Position numbers and translations under genes: made by a program. Shown here one piece after another: positions 1 through 8,218 of a stretch of DNA of 64,000 nt. The stretch is taken from the NCBI GenBank assembly GCA_016713735.1, contig JADJOP010000003.1, positions 186,001 through 250,000 on the forward strand, written 5' to 3'. The notes below the pieces were generated by a model. That model saw nothing but the letters and a program-made list of their open reading frames with translations, made no database searches and was not told the DNA's origin. Source of the DNA: Bryobacterales bacterium. Lineage in GTDB: Bacteria > Acidobacteriota > Terriglobia > Bryobacterales > Bryobacteraceae. Within the stretch, counting starts at the first letter, position 1, and every line of letters begins with the position of its first letter.

Positions 1-1
1 C

Positions 2-709
2 CGCCTGCGCGAACGCGGCCTTCACGTCGAAGGCCTGGCGCTGCTGCTGCCGCAAGGCCGTGCGCGCACCACCTGCCTGCGTGTGCGCTGGCTCAACCCG
101 CGGCCGGTTCGCGTCGCCGTGTTTGAATATGACGCCCAGTTGTGGGAACGGTCCGTTGAGGTGGCGCAGGGCAACCTGGACACGGTCCTGCACCCCGCCT
201 CGCGTCCCGCGCCGCGCCCCGCTCACCCGCGGCCCGAACACGGCCCGGAATGGTGGCTCGAGCAGACCATCCGCGCCAACCCGCGCCTCATCGACGCCCA
301 CCTGTGCCGCGAGCCTGTTTATGGACAGGTGCCGGTGGTGGCGGGCGTTGAACGCGGCCTCATCGATCTGCTCGCGGCCACGGACGACGGCCGCCTCACC
401 GTCATGGAATTGAAAGCGAGCGAAGACCCGCACCTGCCGATACAGGCGTTGGATTACTGGATGCGCGTCGCCTGGCACGCCGAGCGCGGGGAGTTCCCGG
501 CGGCCGGCTACTTCCCCGGCATCGCACTGCGCGCTGCCCCCCCGCGCCTCATCCTGGTCGCCCCGTCGCTCGAATTCCACCCCACCACGGAGATCCTGCT
601 CAGCTACCTCAACCCGTCGATCGAGGTGGAGCGGGTCGGGCTGGCGGTAGAATGGCATAGGCAGATCCGGGTGTCGTTCCGTCTCCAGGGCACAAGACGG
701 CCCGGCTAA
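2..709 (+). CDS. RecB-like PD-(D/E)XK nuclease-fold protein, 3' part
   Basis: The frame is open from base 2, so the gene starts left of the window; the in-frame GTG at 83 is internal. About halfway along the visible part there is a RecB-type nuclease signature: an Asp in LIDLLA, then MELKA (E-x-K) about 17 residues later, then QALDYW (Q-x-x-x-Y). This order fits PD-(D/E)XK metal-dependent nucleases. The partner, substrate and pathway cannot be told from the sequence. It is followed after 15 bp by the DUF697-like gene on the same strand, so the two may be co-transcribed. The fold call rests on motif spacing only; a non-catalytic relative is possible. Confidence 0.6.
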   Translation, partial: RLRERGLHVEGLALLLPQGRARTTCLRVRWLNPRPVRVAVFEYDAQLWERSVEVAQGNLDTVLHPASRPAPRPAHPRPEHGPEWWLEQTIRANPRLIDAHLCREPVYGQVPVVAGVERGLIDLLAATDDGRLTVMELKASEDPHLPIQALDYWMRVAWHAERGEFPAAGYFPGIALRAAPPRLILVAPSLEFHPTTEILLSYLNPSIEVERVGLAVEWHRQIRVSFRLQGTRRPG

Positions 710-724
710 GCCAGCGGGGCCTTT

Positions 725-1633
725 ATGTCGACGCGCCTGTTGCGGCAAATTCGAACGGCTATCGAGCAGCTGAATCCTCACGACGTGCGGATGGCCGCCG
801 AGCGTCCGGTGAGCATTGTCCTGCACGCCTTCGACAGCCCCTCTTACGCCGAGATGGAGGACTTCTTCGCCCCCGCCGGGGTGTCGCACAAGAAGCGGCT
901 TGAGGTGGTCGAATACCTCTTCCGCGAAGGCGACCCCGATGCGCCGCCGGAAGCAGACTTGCATGTGATTGACCGCGAACTGGCCCTGCAGGTGGGCGGC
1001 GACGGCATGGACCTGCCGCCCGGAACCTTCGTGTTCGACCGCGAGCGTCCGCAGATGCTCATCCACGGCGTGCTGGAGGCCAAGCAGGACCTCGGGCTGC
1101 CACTGGCGCGCGCCTTTCCACCCTTCCGCGGTGTTGTCTCGCAGCGCACCATCCATCAGGTTTCGAAAGAGAATGCCGTCTTCGCCCTGGCCACCGCGCT
1201 GCCTGGGATCGCCCCCGGCATTTTGAGCCTGCCCTGGGCGATTCCCGAGGCCATGTCGGACACCGCCGTGCTCACCGTGAATCAGATCCGCATGGCGTTT
1301 CTGCTGGCCGCGGCCAGTGACCGGCCGGTCGGCTATCGCGAGCAGAAGATGGAGGTCGCCGGCATCATCGCCGGAGCCTTCGGCTGGCGCGCGCTGGCCC
1401 GCAACCTCGTCGGCAAAATCCCCTTCGGCGGCGGCCTGCTGCCGAAAGCGGCCATCGCCTACGCGGCGACGTATGTGGAGGGACGCTCGCTGGAACGCCT
1501 CTACGGCCGCGGCTACGGCCTGACGCGCAAGGAACGCAGCCTGGAATACGGCACGGCGATGACAAAGGGGCGGCAGGTGGTGGGGGCCATCTTCGACGCC
1601 TGGCAGCAGCGGCGGACGAAAGCGGTGCGGTAG
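725..1633 (+). CDS. DUF697-like protein
   Basis: A 302-residue protein with ATG at 725, 15 bp behind the nuclease-like gene. The C-terminal half (about residues 150-270) has two hydrophobic stretches and a glycine-rich segment (GKIPFGGGLLPKAA, then AYAATYVEGRSLERLY) like the DUF697 domain that accompanies small GTPases and YcjF-type membrane proteins. The N-terminal half has no domain I recognise, and no GTPase motif is present, so it is not the GTPase itself. Likely membrane-associated. The assignment is by pattern only. Confidence 0.6.
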   Translation: MSTRLLRQIRTAIEQLNPHDVRMAAERPVSIVLHAFDSPSYAEMEDFFAPAGVSHKKRLEVVEYLFREGDPDAPPEADLHVIDRELALQVGGDGMDLPPGTFVFDRERPQMLIHGVLEAKQDLGLPLARAFPPFRGVVSQRTIHQVSKENAVFALATALPGIAPGILSLPWAIPEAMSDTAVLTVNQIRMAFLLAAASDRPVGYREQKMEVAGIIAGAFGWRALARNLVGKIPFGGGLLPKAAIAYAATYVEGRSLERLYGRGYGLTRKERSLEYGTAMTKGRQVVGAIFDAWQQRRTKAVR

Positions 1634-1860
1634 GGGGGCGGCCGGAGGGGAACTAAGCTCAGTGTGCGGTTTCGGAAGATCGCTCAGTTAGTTTATAAGC
1701 GGACGGAGCAACGCCGCGCGACTGATCGTGATCGATCCGGGGGAATCCAGCCGGCGCGACTGCGACGCTCCATGATAGCGTTCGTCTCCCCCTGGATTCC
1801 AAACTTCCCGAACGCGTCAAAGGCTGCCTCCGCCTGGGTGCCCGCCAGACTCCTGGTGGT
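1634..1860. other. Gene-free stretch with a 9-bp inverted repeat
   Basis: No convincing gene. The one small open frame (1664-1882) has no family resemblance or ribosome binding site. The stretch holds a perfect inverted repeat, GGAATCCAG at 1742-1750 and CTGGATTCC at 1792-1800, with 41 bp between. This could be a hairpin terminator for the upstream gene without a T-tract, or a scar at the edge of the lower-GC island that starts here. Confidence 0.4.
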
Positions 1861-1889
1861 TTCGCTTGGTGGCCATATGTAGCTATAAT
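1861..1889 (+). promoter_or_regulatory. Promoter of the phd/PIN module, probably leaderless
   Basis: A consensus -10 box TATAAT lies at 1884-1889, with a weak -35 (TTCGCT, 1861-1866) 17 bp upstream. The ATG at 1896 is exactly 6 nt after the -10 box, where transcription should start, so the mRNA probably has no 5' leader. Confidence 0.55.
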
Positions 1890-1895
1890 TGCACC

Positions 1896-2180
1896 ATGGA
1901 GACCGGCATACGCGAGCTAAAAGACAACCTCAGCCGGTACATTCGGCGAATCGAAGCCGGGGAGCGGGTTGTGGTAACTGTCCACGGACGAGTTGTCGCG
2001 GAGCTTGTTCAACCGGCGGTGGAACGCGAAGGCCATACCAGCCAGTTCGGCCGGCTCATTGCTTCTGGCGTGATCACACCACCTAGTGAGGATGGTGATC
2101 CGCTGGAGGAGTGCCCTGAGATTCGTCTCCCTCCGGGAACGGCAGCCGCCCTGATTGACGGCGACCGTGACGAAGCGTAA
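1896..2180 (+). CDS. Phd/YefM-family antitoxin
   Basis: A 94-residue protein opening with METGIRELKDNLSRYIRRIE, the classic N-terminal Phd/YefM fold that binds operator DNA, followed by VVVTVHGRVVAELVQP. The acidic, proline-rich C-terminal tail is where such antitoxins clamp their toxin. I chose ATG 1896 over the upstream in-frame GTG at 1866 because the family motif begins right there and the -10 box lies just before it. Its 3' end overlaps the PIN-domain gene, as usual for toxin-antitoxin pairs. It would neutralise the PIN protein and repress its own operon. Confidence 0.85.
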   Translation: METGIRELKDNLSRYIRRIEAGERVVVTVHGRVVAELVQPAVEREGHTSQFGRLIASGVITPPSEDGDPLEECPEIRLPPGTAAALIDGDRDEA

Positions 2181-2658
2181 GTCCGTTTCCGCCCGCCAGA
2201 CTCGGCGGCCCCCTGGCGCCGAGGGGACGGCCGAGGGTGTGCCGATCAGGCGCTACATCGAATCAAGCGCCCTGGTTGCGGCGATACTTGAGGGCGATGC
2301 GGCGGCCAAGTCATCCATTCGGGCCAGGGGGCAGCGGGTCACGTCGGCTCTTACCGAGGCCGAAACCAGTCGCGCAGTACTTCGCGCCCGGCTCTCGGGA
2401 AGGATCACGGCTCAGCAGGAGCGCGCGGCTCTGCTCACCCTGCGGCGGTTTACACGGCGTTGTTACATCGTGAGTGTCACGGAAGAGATCCTGGCTCGTG
2501 CTGCACGCCGCTTCCCGGTCGAACCAGTCCGCACGCTGGACGCTCTTCACCTGGCGACGGCGGAGGCGTTGGGCGATCCGCCCGCTCTCTTGACAATCGT
2601 CACACGGAACCTTCGCGTGCGTGACAATGCCATGGCCCTAGGCCATCCCGTTGAATGA
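2155..2658 (+). CDS. PIN-domain (VapC-like) toxin
   Basis: A PIN-fold ribonuclease, the toxin partner of the overlapping Phd antitoxin. From the TTG start at 2155 (167 aa) the visible acidic residues are E35 in RRYIESSALV, E68/E70 in ALTEAE, D129 in LDALHLA, and N152/D157 in the VTRN segment. The first position is normally Asp (YLDTSAL), so Glu there is unusual and may alter activity. Start uncertain: TTG 2155, GTG 2167, or GTG 2239, which begins MPIRRYIESS and would give a typical PIN length of about 140 aa. Its target RNA cannot be told. Confidence 0.8.
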   Translation: MTATVTKRKSVSARQTRRPPGAEGTAEGVPIRRYIESSALVAAILEGDAAAKSSIRARGQRVTSALTEAETSRAVLRARLSGRITAQQERAALLTLRRFTRRCYIVSVTEEILARAARRFPVEPVRTLDALHLATAEALGDPPALLTIVTRNLRVRDNAMALGHPVE

Positions 2659-2703
2659 TGGCAAGTCACAAACGACCACGATACCGCTCAACCCTGCGCG
2701 ACT

Positions 2704-2731
2704 TTGCGGGTTCTACCGGCTGCGTTAAAAT
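2704..2731 (+). promoter_or_regulatory. hicAB promoter, probably leaderless
   Basis: TTGCGG at 2704-2709 and TAAAAT at 2726-2731 are separated by 16 bp. The GTG start of hicA follows exactly 6 nt after the -10 box, the same geometry as the phd promoter 850 bp upstream. Confidence 0.55.
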
Positions 2732-2737
2732 CGGGCC

Positions 2738-2929
2738 GTGAAAGTTAGAGACCTCATTCGCAAGTTGGAGGCGGCAGGTTGGGTACTGCGTTCGACTAGG
2801 GGGAGCCACCGTCAGTTCAAGCATTCGCAGAAGCCCGCAGTTGTAACGGTAACGGGCCATCCCGGACAAGACCTGCCGATTGGTACTCTTCGGGCTATTC
2901 TGAAGGCAGCCGATCTGGAAGGAGACTAG
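2738..2929 (+). CDS. hicA: HicA-family mRNA interferase toxin
   Basis: A 63-residue double-stranded-RNA-binding-fold protein with the HicA pattern: LIRKLEAAGWVLRSTRGSH, then QFKH, then a PVVTV-like strand and a final helix. The His in RGSH matches the catalytic histidine of HicA toxins, which cleave mRNA. The length is typical. The start is GTG at 2738, directly after a -10 box. hicB follows after 5 bp, the usual toxin-first order of this system. Confidence 0.88.
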   Translation: MKVRDLIRKLEAAGWVLRSTRGSHRQFKHSQKPAVVTVTGHPGQDLPIGTLRAILKAADLEGD

Positions 2930-2934
2930 AGCGA

Positions 2935-3150
2935 ATGAAGTACACCGTCATCTACGAAAAAGGCGATTCAACTTGGGGTGCTTATGTCCCTGACTTGCCA
3001 GGGGTCATCGCTGCGGGCGATTCTCGGGAGGAAGTCGAGTGTCTAATCCGTGAAGCAGTCGAGTTTCACATCGAAGGCCTGAAGGCAGAAGGTTTGTCCG
3101 TGCCGCCACCCGCCAGTTCGGCCGGAACGCTTGAAATCGTCGCCGCTTAA
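2935..3150 (+). CDS. hicB: HicB-family antitoxin
   Basis: A 71-residue protein with the HicB core: YTVIYEKGDSTWGAYVPDLP, GVIAAGDSREEVECLIREAV, then an amphipathic helix (EFHIEGLKAEG). It binds and neutralises HicA. It is the short form: there is no C-terminal ribbon-helix-helix or HTH domain, so autoregulation would need another factor or HicA itself. It sits 5 bp after hicA in one operon. Confidence 0.88.
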   Translation: MKYTVIYEKGDSTWGAYVPDLPGVIAAGDSREEVECLIREAVEFHIEGLKAEGLSVPPPASSAGTLEIVAA

Positions 3151-3162
3151 CTGCCCCCGACG

Positions 3163-3966
3163 ATGAAGGCCCTAGTCGTTAGCGCGCCCTTGTTTTCGTT
3201 CTTTGCTTTGGCTTTCGCGTTGTCATGGGCCGTCACGATTCCGATGGTGTTACTGCATGGGCCACCGCAGTGGATGGTCCTCGCGACCTTTGGTCCAACA
3301 ATCGCCGCGTTGACAGTGAGCCGATTTGCGACGGGAAGCTATAGATTTTGGACTCGGCAGGCCGGTTCCAGAGATTGGATTCGGCACTGTTCTGGTGCAG
3401 TGGCTGGCGTTGCGCTGGTGATCATCGCCTATGTTGTTCTTCCCGGGATCCTCACAGCGGATCCCATCAAGCTGAATTGGAGCATTCTCCTGTCGCTCCG
3501 GGTCTTCAACTACTCCACTCTCCTCGGCGGGCCGATCGGAGAAGAGATCGGCTGGACCGGGTTCGCACTTCAGCGAATGCAGGAGCGGCACGGTCCGCTG
3601 GTTGGAGTAGCGCTTCTTGGCGTCGTTTGGGCACTATGGCATCTTCCATTGTTTATTTGGCCTGGCTTTTACAGCACGCCCTTTTGGATTTACGTACTCA
3701 TGGTGGTTGGACTGCGATTGCTCATCGCCACGGTTGCCAATTGGTCGGGCTTCGGTATCGCGGTAGCGATTCTGACCCATGCCGCGTTCAACACTTCATC
3801 ACGTTGGCTTGCAGGGCTTTTCACTGACGCGCAGCCAACGTCTCGGCTGCCATTTGAACTCGTCATGGCCCTTACTGGATTGGCCGTGGCGGCGATTGTT
3901 GTCGCATGGACTCGAGGCAGACTCGCATACCCGATCATCATAAGTTCGCACCGTTTTGGTGGATAA
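3163..3966 (+). CDS. CPBP-family intramembrane metalloprotease
   Basis: A 267-residue multi-pass membrane protein of the CAAX protease/bacteriocin-processing (CPBP, Abi) family. It has the diagnostic motifs: E127-E128 in GPIGEEIGW, H160 in ALWHLP, and H206/N210 in THAAFN. These would form the metal-binding intramembrane site. The gene starts 12 bp after hicB and may be read from the hicAB promoter. Codon use is clearly less GC-rich than in the genes from 4.1 kb onward, which suggests acquisition together with the toxin-antitoxin genes. The substrate is unknown; relatives act in prenyl-protein processing, bacteriocin immunity or signalling. Confidence 0.85.
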   Translation: MKALVVSAPLFSFFALAFALSWAVTIPMVLLHGPPQWMVLATFGPTIAALTVSRFATGSYRFWTRQAGSRDWIRHCSGAVAGVALVIIAYVVLPGILTADPIKLNWSILLSLRVFNYSTLLGGPIGEEIGWTGFALQRMQERHGPLVGVALLGVVWALWHLPLFIWPGFYSTPFWIYVLMVVGLRLLIATVANWSGFGIAVAILTHAAFNTSSRWLAGLFTDAQPTSRLPFELVMALTGLAVAAIVVAWTRGRLAYPIIISSHRFGG

Positions 3967-4107
3967 CTCCACCCTGACGGCGCAGCGTTGATCGAACCGC
4001 CCGCGAGGCAGCGGCCGTTACGCGCGAAAGCGCTCCGCTCGAGTTTCCGTCCGTTCCGGCCCATGCCAGCGCGGACTTCTGACACGGTGTACTAAGCTGG
4101 GACCTCC

Positions 4108-6018
4108 ATGCTCCCTCGAATCGCCTCCCTTGCCCTCTTCGCAGCGCTCCCCGCGCTCTTTGCGCAGTCCAACGCTCCCTTCGAAACGGCCTCCCTGCGC
4201 AACGTCATGATCGCCTCGCGCGACGGGGTGAAGCTGGCCGCCAACGTCCACCTGCCCGCCCGCAACGGGACGCTTGCGCCGGGGCGCTTCCCGGCCATCG
4301 TCGAACGCTCGCCTTATAACAAGGACGCCGTCCCGGCGGCGCTCATCAACCAATATGTCGCGCAGGGCTATGCCGTCGTGATTCAAGATGTCCGCGGGCG
4401 CTACGCCTCCGAGGGCACGTGGCGTCCGGTGCGCGACGACGGCGCCGATGGCGTTGACCTCCTCAAATGGATCGGTCAGCAGCCGTGGTCCAACGGCAAG
4501 GTGGGCACGATGGGCACCTCCTACAATGGCTCCACGCAACTCGCCATGGCCATCGCCAACGCGCCCCATCTTACGGCCATGGTCCCCGTGGATGCCATGA
4601 GCAACTACGGCCGCTACGGCATCCGCCACAACGGGGCGTTCGAGCTGCGCTGGTTCAACTGGCTGCTCACGCTCGGCAACGCCACCGGCACGCGGGCCGG
4701 AGCCACTGGCCTCACCCAGTCCGCCGACTCGCGCGCCGCCGCGTTGCGTGCCGCTTCCTCGCCCCATGCCGTGGCCGCGCTCGAAGAGCTGGGCGCGCAG
4801 GTGCGCGATTACGTGAAGGCCCTGCCGCTGCGCCCCGGCGCCACGCCGCTCAAGTTCGCCCCCGACTACGAAGCCTGGCTCATCGAAGCCATGCGCCACG
4901 GCGACAACGACAGCTTCTGGACCGACATGGGCTCAAGCGTCGTCGATCACATCGCCGAGTACAAAGACGTGCCCGCCTATCACGTCACCGGCTGGTATGA
5001 CTCCTGGGGCACGCAGGTGGCCAACCTCAACTATGTGCAGCTCAGCAAGGCCAAGAAGAGCCTGCAGAAGCTGATCATCGGCCCGTGGACGCACGGCGGG
5101 CAGGGCATCAGCTATTCCGGCATCGCCGAGTTTGGCCCGGAGTCGGCGATCGATCTGGCCGCGCTGCGCCTGCGCTGGTATGACCGCTGGCTGAAGGGCA
5201 TCGAGAACGGCATCGACAAGGAAGCCCCGGTGCGCCTTTTCGTAATGGGCGCGGGCGAACCGCACAAGACGGCGGATGGACGGCTGTTCGTCGGCGGGCG
5301 CTGGCGCGACGAGCGTGAGTGGCCGCTCGCGCGCGCCGTCGAGACGCCCTACTATCTGCACGCCGACGGCACGCTTTCGGCCAACAAGCCAGGCGCGACG
5401 CCGCCCACCACCTACCGCTTCGACCCCGCCAACCCGGTGCCCACCATCGGCGGCAACGTGTCGTCGGAAGGCGTGCTCATGCTGCGTGGCGCGCAGGATC
5501 AGCGCTGCTCGCCGCAACACTGGCTGTGCAAGGACTCGCTGCCGCTTTCGGCGCGCCCCGACGTGCTCGTCTTCCAGACACCGCCGCTCGAACGCGACAT
5601 CGAGGTCACCGGGCGGCTCATTGTGAAGCTCTGGGCCTCCTCCGATGGACCCGACACCGACTTCACCGCCAAGCTCATCGATGTCTACCCGCCGAGCCGC
5701 GACTATCCCGCCGGGGTCGACCTCAACATCGGCGACTCGATCGTCCGCGCGCGCTACCGGGAATCCCTCACCAGCGCCAAGATGCTGAAGCCCGGCGAGC
5801 CGCAGGAGTTCACCATTGAGATGTATCCGACCTCACTCGTGTTCCGCCGCGGCCACCGCATCCGCGTCGACATCTCGAGCAGCAACTTCCCGCGCTTCGA
5901 CGTGAACCCGAACACCGGCGAGCCGCTGAACCAGCAGCGCCGCCTGCGCATCGCCGAAAACACGATCTATCACGACGCCCAGCATCCCTCGCGTATTTTG
6001 CTGCCCGTGGTGCCGTAG
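4108..6018 (+). CDS. CocE/NonD-family (X-Pro dipeptidyl-peptidase-like) hydrolase, exported
   Basis: A 636-residue serine hydrolase with a Sec signal (first 20 residues, ending ALFAQS). The alpha/beta-hydrolase nucleophile is S138 in GTSYNG, followed by a cap region. From about residue 400 there is a jelly-roll C-terminal domain (DVLVFQTPPLERDIEVTG; later RIRVDISSSNFPRFDVN), as in CocE/PepX. Members cleave esters or acyl bonds, such as cocaine and glutaryl-7-ACA, or X-Pro dipeptides. The substrate here is not predictable. It stands alone with about 140 bp upstream and probably acts in the periplasm. Confidence 0.9.
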   Translation: MLPRIASLALFAALPALFAQSNAPFETASLRNVMIASRDGVKLAANVHLPARNGTLAPGRFPAIVERSPYNKDAVPAALINQYVAQGYAVVIQDVRGRYASEGTWRPVRDDGADGVDLLKWIGQQPWSNGKVGTMGTSYNGSTQLAMAIANAPHLTAMVPVDAMSNYGRYGIRHNGAFELRWFNWLLTLGNATGTRAGATGLTQSADSRAAALRAASSPHAVAALEELGAQVRDYVKALPLRPGATPLKFAPDYEAWLIEAMRHGDNDSFWTDMGSSVVDHIAEYKDVPAYHVTGWYDSWGTQVANLNYVQLSKAKKSLQKLIIGPWTHGGQGISYSGIAEFGPESAIDLAALRLRWYDRWLKGIENGIDKEAPVRLFVMGAGEPHKTADGRLFVGGRWRDEREWPLARAVETPYYLHADGTLSANKPGATPPTTYRFDPANPVPTIGGNVSSEGVLMLRGAQDQRCSPQHWLCKDSLPLSARPDVLVFQTPPLERDIEVTGRLIVKLWASSDGPDTDFTAKLIDVYPPSRDYPAGVDLNIGDSIVRARYRESLTSAKMLKPGEPQEFTIEMYPTSLVFRRGHRIRVDISSSNFPRFDVNPNTGEPLNQQRRLRIAENTIYHDAQHPSRILLPVVP

Positions 6019-6099
6019 GCGTGCGCGGCCGCCGGCGAACATCGGGGAGGCTTGCCTCGGACCACCGCATCTGATAAACCCTATGGCCGAGGAATCTAC

Positions 6100-6960
6100 A
6101 TGCTCCCCGTTGCCGCAATCATACTCATCTCTCTCCAACTCATCCTGACCGGCTGCTCCGGCGGCCCTCCGCCCATCAAACCGGGCACCAACGCCTTCTA
6201 TTGGCAGGCCGCCAACGAGAACTTCCCCAAGGGCGATTACTTGAAAACCGCCGACCAGTTGGAGCGCGTCATGCGCACCGACAACGAGTTCAAACCCAAG
6301 GCCCAGCCCTGGCGCCTCGCCCTGCTCGCCGGCATGATGAACGGCTACCGCGAACTCGCCAATCAGTATGAACAGGGCGGCCGCACCAACAAGGCCAATC
6401 CCGGCACCTTCCGCAAACTCGCCTCCAATTACCGCGGCATGGCCTCGCGCAGCGCCATGACGCTGGCCGATGCCTATAAGGACTTCTCCAAGGACAAACC
6501 GCAGGGCGACGTCGAACTCGTCTTCCCGTATCCAGGCCGCGGCACCACCGGCATGCCGCCTTCCATGCTTAAGATCGCAGCAGGCAATGTGCCCACCGAT
6601 AACGACATCGCCACCGTCGAGGCCGCCATGCTCCAGCGCGGCGTCCTGCGCGCCGTGTGCGACGCCGTCGGCGCCCCCGGCGATGCCGCCAAGGCGCAAG
6701 AGATGATGAAGACCACGCCCGTCACCGTTCCGCGCGCCAAGTTCGAACTCGGCCTCGCCAGGGCTTTTTACGACGCCTCGGAGATCTTCAACCCCTACAA
6801 GGGCTCCGAGCCGGTGCGCCAGCGCATCATGCTGGAAACCGCCGCCAAGGCTCTCAAGAACGGCCCCGACGCCAAGGACAAGGACGTCGAAGAGCTGAAC
6901 AAGAAGATCAACGGCGACACCAAGGCCCTCGAAACGCTGCTCAAGAAGATGGGCCGCTGA
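6100..6960 (+). CDS. Helical lipoprotein of unknown function
   Basis: I place the start at ATG 6100, preceded by a GAGGAA ribosome binding site, not at the upstream TTG 6052. From there the protein (286 aa) opens with MLPVAAIILISLQLILTGCS, a lipoprotein signal with lipobox LTGC. The mature part is mostly helical (FYWQAANENF, YLKTADQLERV, further Lys/Ala-rich helices) and reminiscent of TPR-like solenoids, but no known domain is recognised. It probably sits on the periplasmic face of a membrane. Confidence 0.75.
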   Translation: MLPVAAIILISLQLILTGCSGGPPPIKPGTNAFYWQAANENFPKGDYLKTADQLERVMRTDNEFKPKAQPWRLALLAGMMNGYRELANQYEQGGRTNKANPGTFRKLASNYRGMASRSAMTLADAYKDFSKDKPQGDVELVFPYPGRGTTGMPPSMLKIAAGNVPTDNDIATVEAAMLQRGVLRAVCDAVGAPGDAAKAQEMMKTTPVTVPRAKFELGLARAFYDASEIFNPYKGSEPVRQRIMLETAAKALKNGPDAKDKDVEELNKKINGDTKALETLLKKMGR

Positions 6961-7000
6961 GTTTCCCACGGCGCGCACTGCGATATCCTGTGCACCGGCC

Positions 7001-8203
7001 ATGGACTTCTCTTACTCCGCCCGCACCAACGACCTGCTTGCGAAGCTCACGCGCTTCTTCGACGAGCACATCCACCCGAACGAAGCCGAGTGGAAGCGGC
7101 AGGTCGACTCCGGCGATCGCTGGAAGGTGCTGCCGCTGGTGGAGTCGCTCAAGGAGAAGGCTCGCGGCGAGGGCCTCTGGAACCTGTTTCTCCCCGCTTC
7201 GCGCCACGGCGCGGGACTCACGAATCTCGAGTACGCGCCGTTGTGCGAGGTGATGGGGCGGGTGTCGTGGTCGGCCGAGGTGTTCAACTGCTCGGCGCCG
7301 GACACGGGCAACATGGAGGTGCTGGAGCGCTACGGCACGCCGGAGTTGCAGGGGCTGTATTTGACGCCACTGCTGGAAGGCCGCGAGCGTTCCTGCTTTG
7401 CCATGACCGAGCCCGGCGTGGCCAGTTCTGACGCCACCAACATCCAGGCCAGCATCGTCCGCGAGGGCGATGAGTATGTGCTCAACGGCATGAAGTGGTG
7501 GTCCACCGGGGCCGGCGACCCGCGCTGCAAGGTCTGCATCTTCATGGGCAAGACCGACCCCAGCGCGGAGCGCCACAAGCAGCAGTCGATGATCGTTGTG
7601 CCCTTCGACGCGCCGGGCATCAAGGTGGAGCGCATGCTCACCGTCTTCGGCTACGACGACGCGCCGCATGGCCACGCCGAGGTTTCGTTTGCGAACGTGC
7701 GCGTCCCCGCGTCGCACCTCCTGCTTGGCGAGGGGCGCGGCTTTGAGATCGCCCAGGGGCGCCTGGGGCCGGGCCGCATCCACCACTGCATGCGCCTCAT
7801 CGGCCAGGCCGAACGCGCGCTCGAACTCATGTGCAAGCGAGTCAAATCGCGCGTCGCCTTCGGCCGCGCGCTGAGCGAACAAGGCACCATACGCGCCGAC
7901 ATCGCGCAATCACGCTGGGAGATCGAGCAAGCGCGGCTGCTTGTGCTGAAGGCCGCCTACATGATGGACACCGTCGGCAACAAGGCGGCGCAGGGCGAGA
8001 TCGCCATGATCAAAGTGGTCGCGCCGAATATGGCGCTGCGCGTGATTGACCGGGCCATCCAAGCCCACGGCGCGATGGGCATGTGCGAGGACACCTTCCT
8101 TGCCGAAGCCTGGGCCAACGCGCGGACGATCCGGCTCGCCGACGGTCCCGATGAGGTCCACCGCAACGCGCTGGCGAAGATGGAGCTGCGCAAATACAAT
8201 TAA
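7001..8203 (+). CDS. Acyl-CoA dehydrogenase family protein (ACAD10/11-like)
   Basis: A 400-residue flavoprotein of the acyl-CoA dehydrogenase fold. The FAD-binding segment is CFAMTEPGVASSDATNIQ, then GMKWWSTGAGDPR; the C-terminal region has QAHGAMGMCEDTFLAE and RLADGPDEVHRN. The Asp in DGPDEVH occupies the region where ACAD10/11-type enzymes place their catalytic base. It would oxidise an acyl-CoA to the enoyl-CoA, passing electrons to ETF. It converges on an enoyl-CoA hydratase gene 15 bp away on the other strand, so the two beta-oxidation-type genes are neighbours but not one operon. Confidence 0.9.
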   Translation: MDFSYSARTNDLLAKLTRFFDEHIHPNEAEWKRQVDSGDRWKVLPLVESLKEKARGEGLWNLFLPASRHGAGLTNLEYAPLCEVMGRVSWSAEVFNCSAPDTGNMEVLERYGTPELQGLYLTPLLEGRERSCFAMTEPGVASSDATNIQASIVREGDEYVLNGMKWWSTGAGDPRCKVCIFMGKTDPSAERHKQQSMIVVPFDAPGIKVERMLTVFGYDDAPHGHAEVSFANVRVPASHLLLGEGRGFEIAQGRLGPGRIHHCMRLIGQAERALELMCKRVKSRVAFGRALSEQGTIRADIAQSRWEIEQARLLVLKAAYMMDTVGNKAAQGEIAMIKVVAPNMALRVIDRAIQAHGAMGMCEDTFLAEAWANARTIRLADGPDEVHRNALAKMELRKYN

Positions 8204-8218
8204 CGCCCGGCCGGCGTT

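Noticed and set aside
1664..1882. 72-codon open frame upstream of phd
   Set aside because: No family match, no ribosome binding site, and it overlaps the phd promoter.
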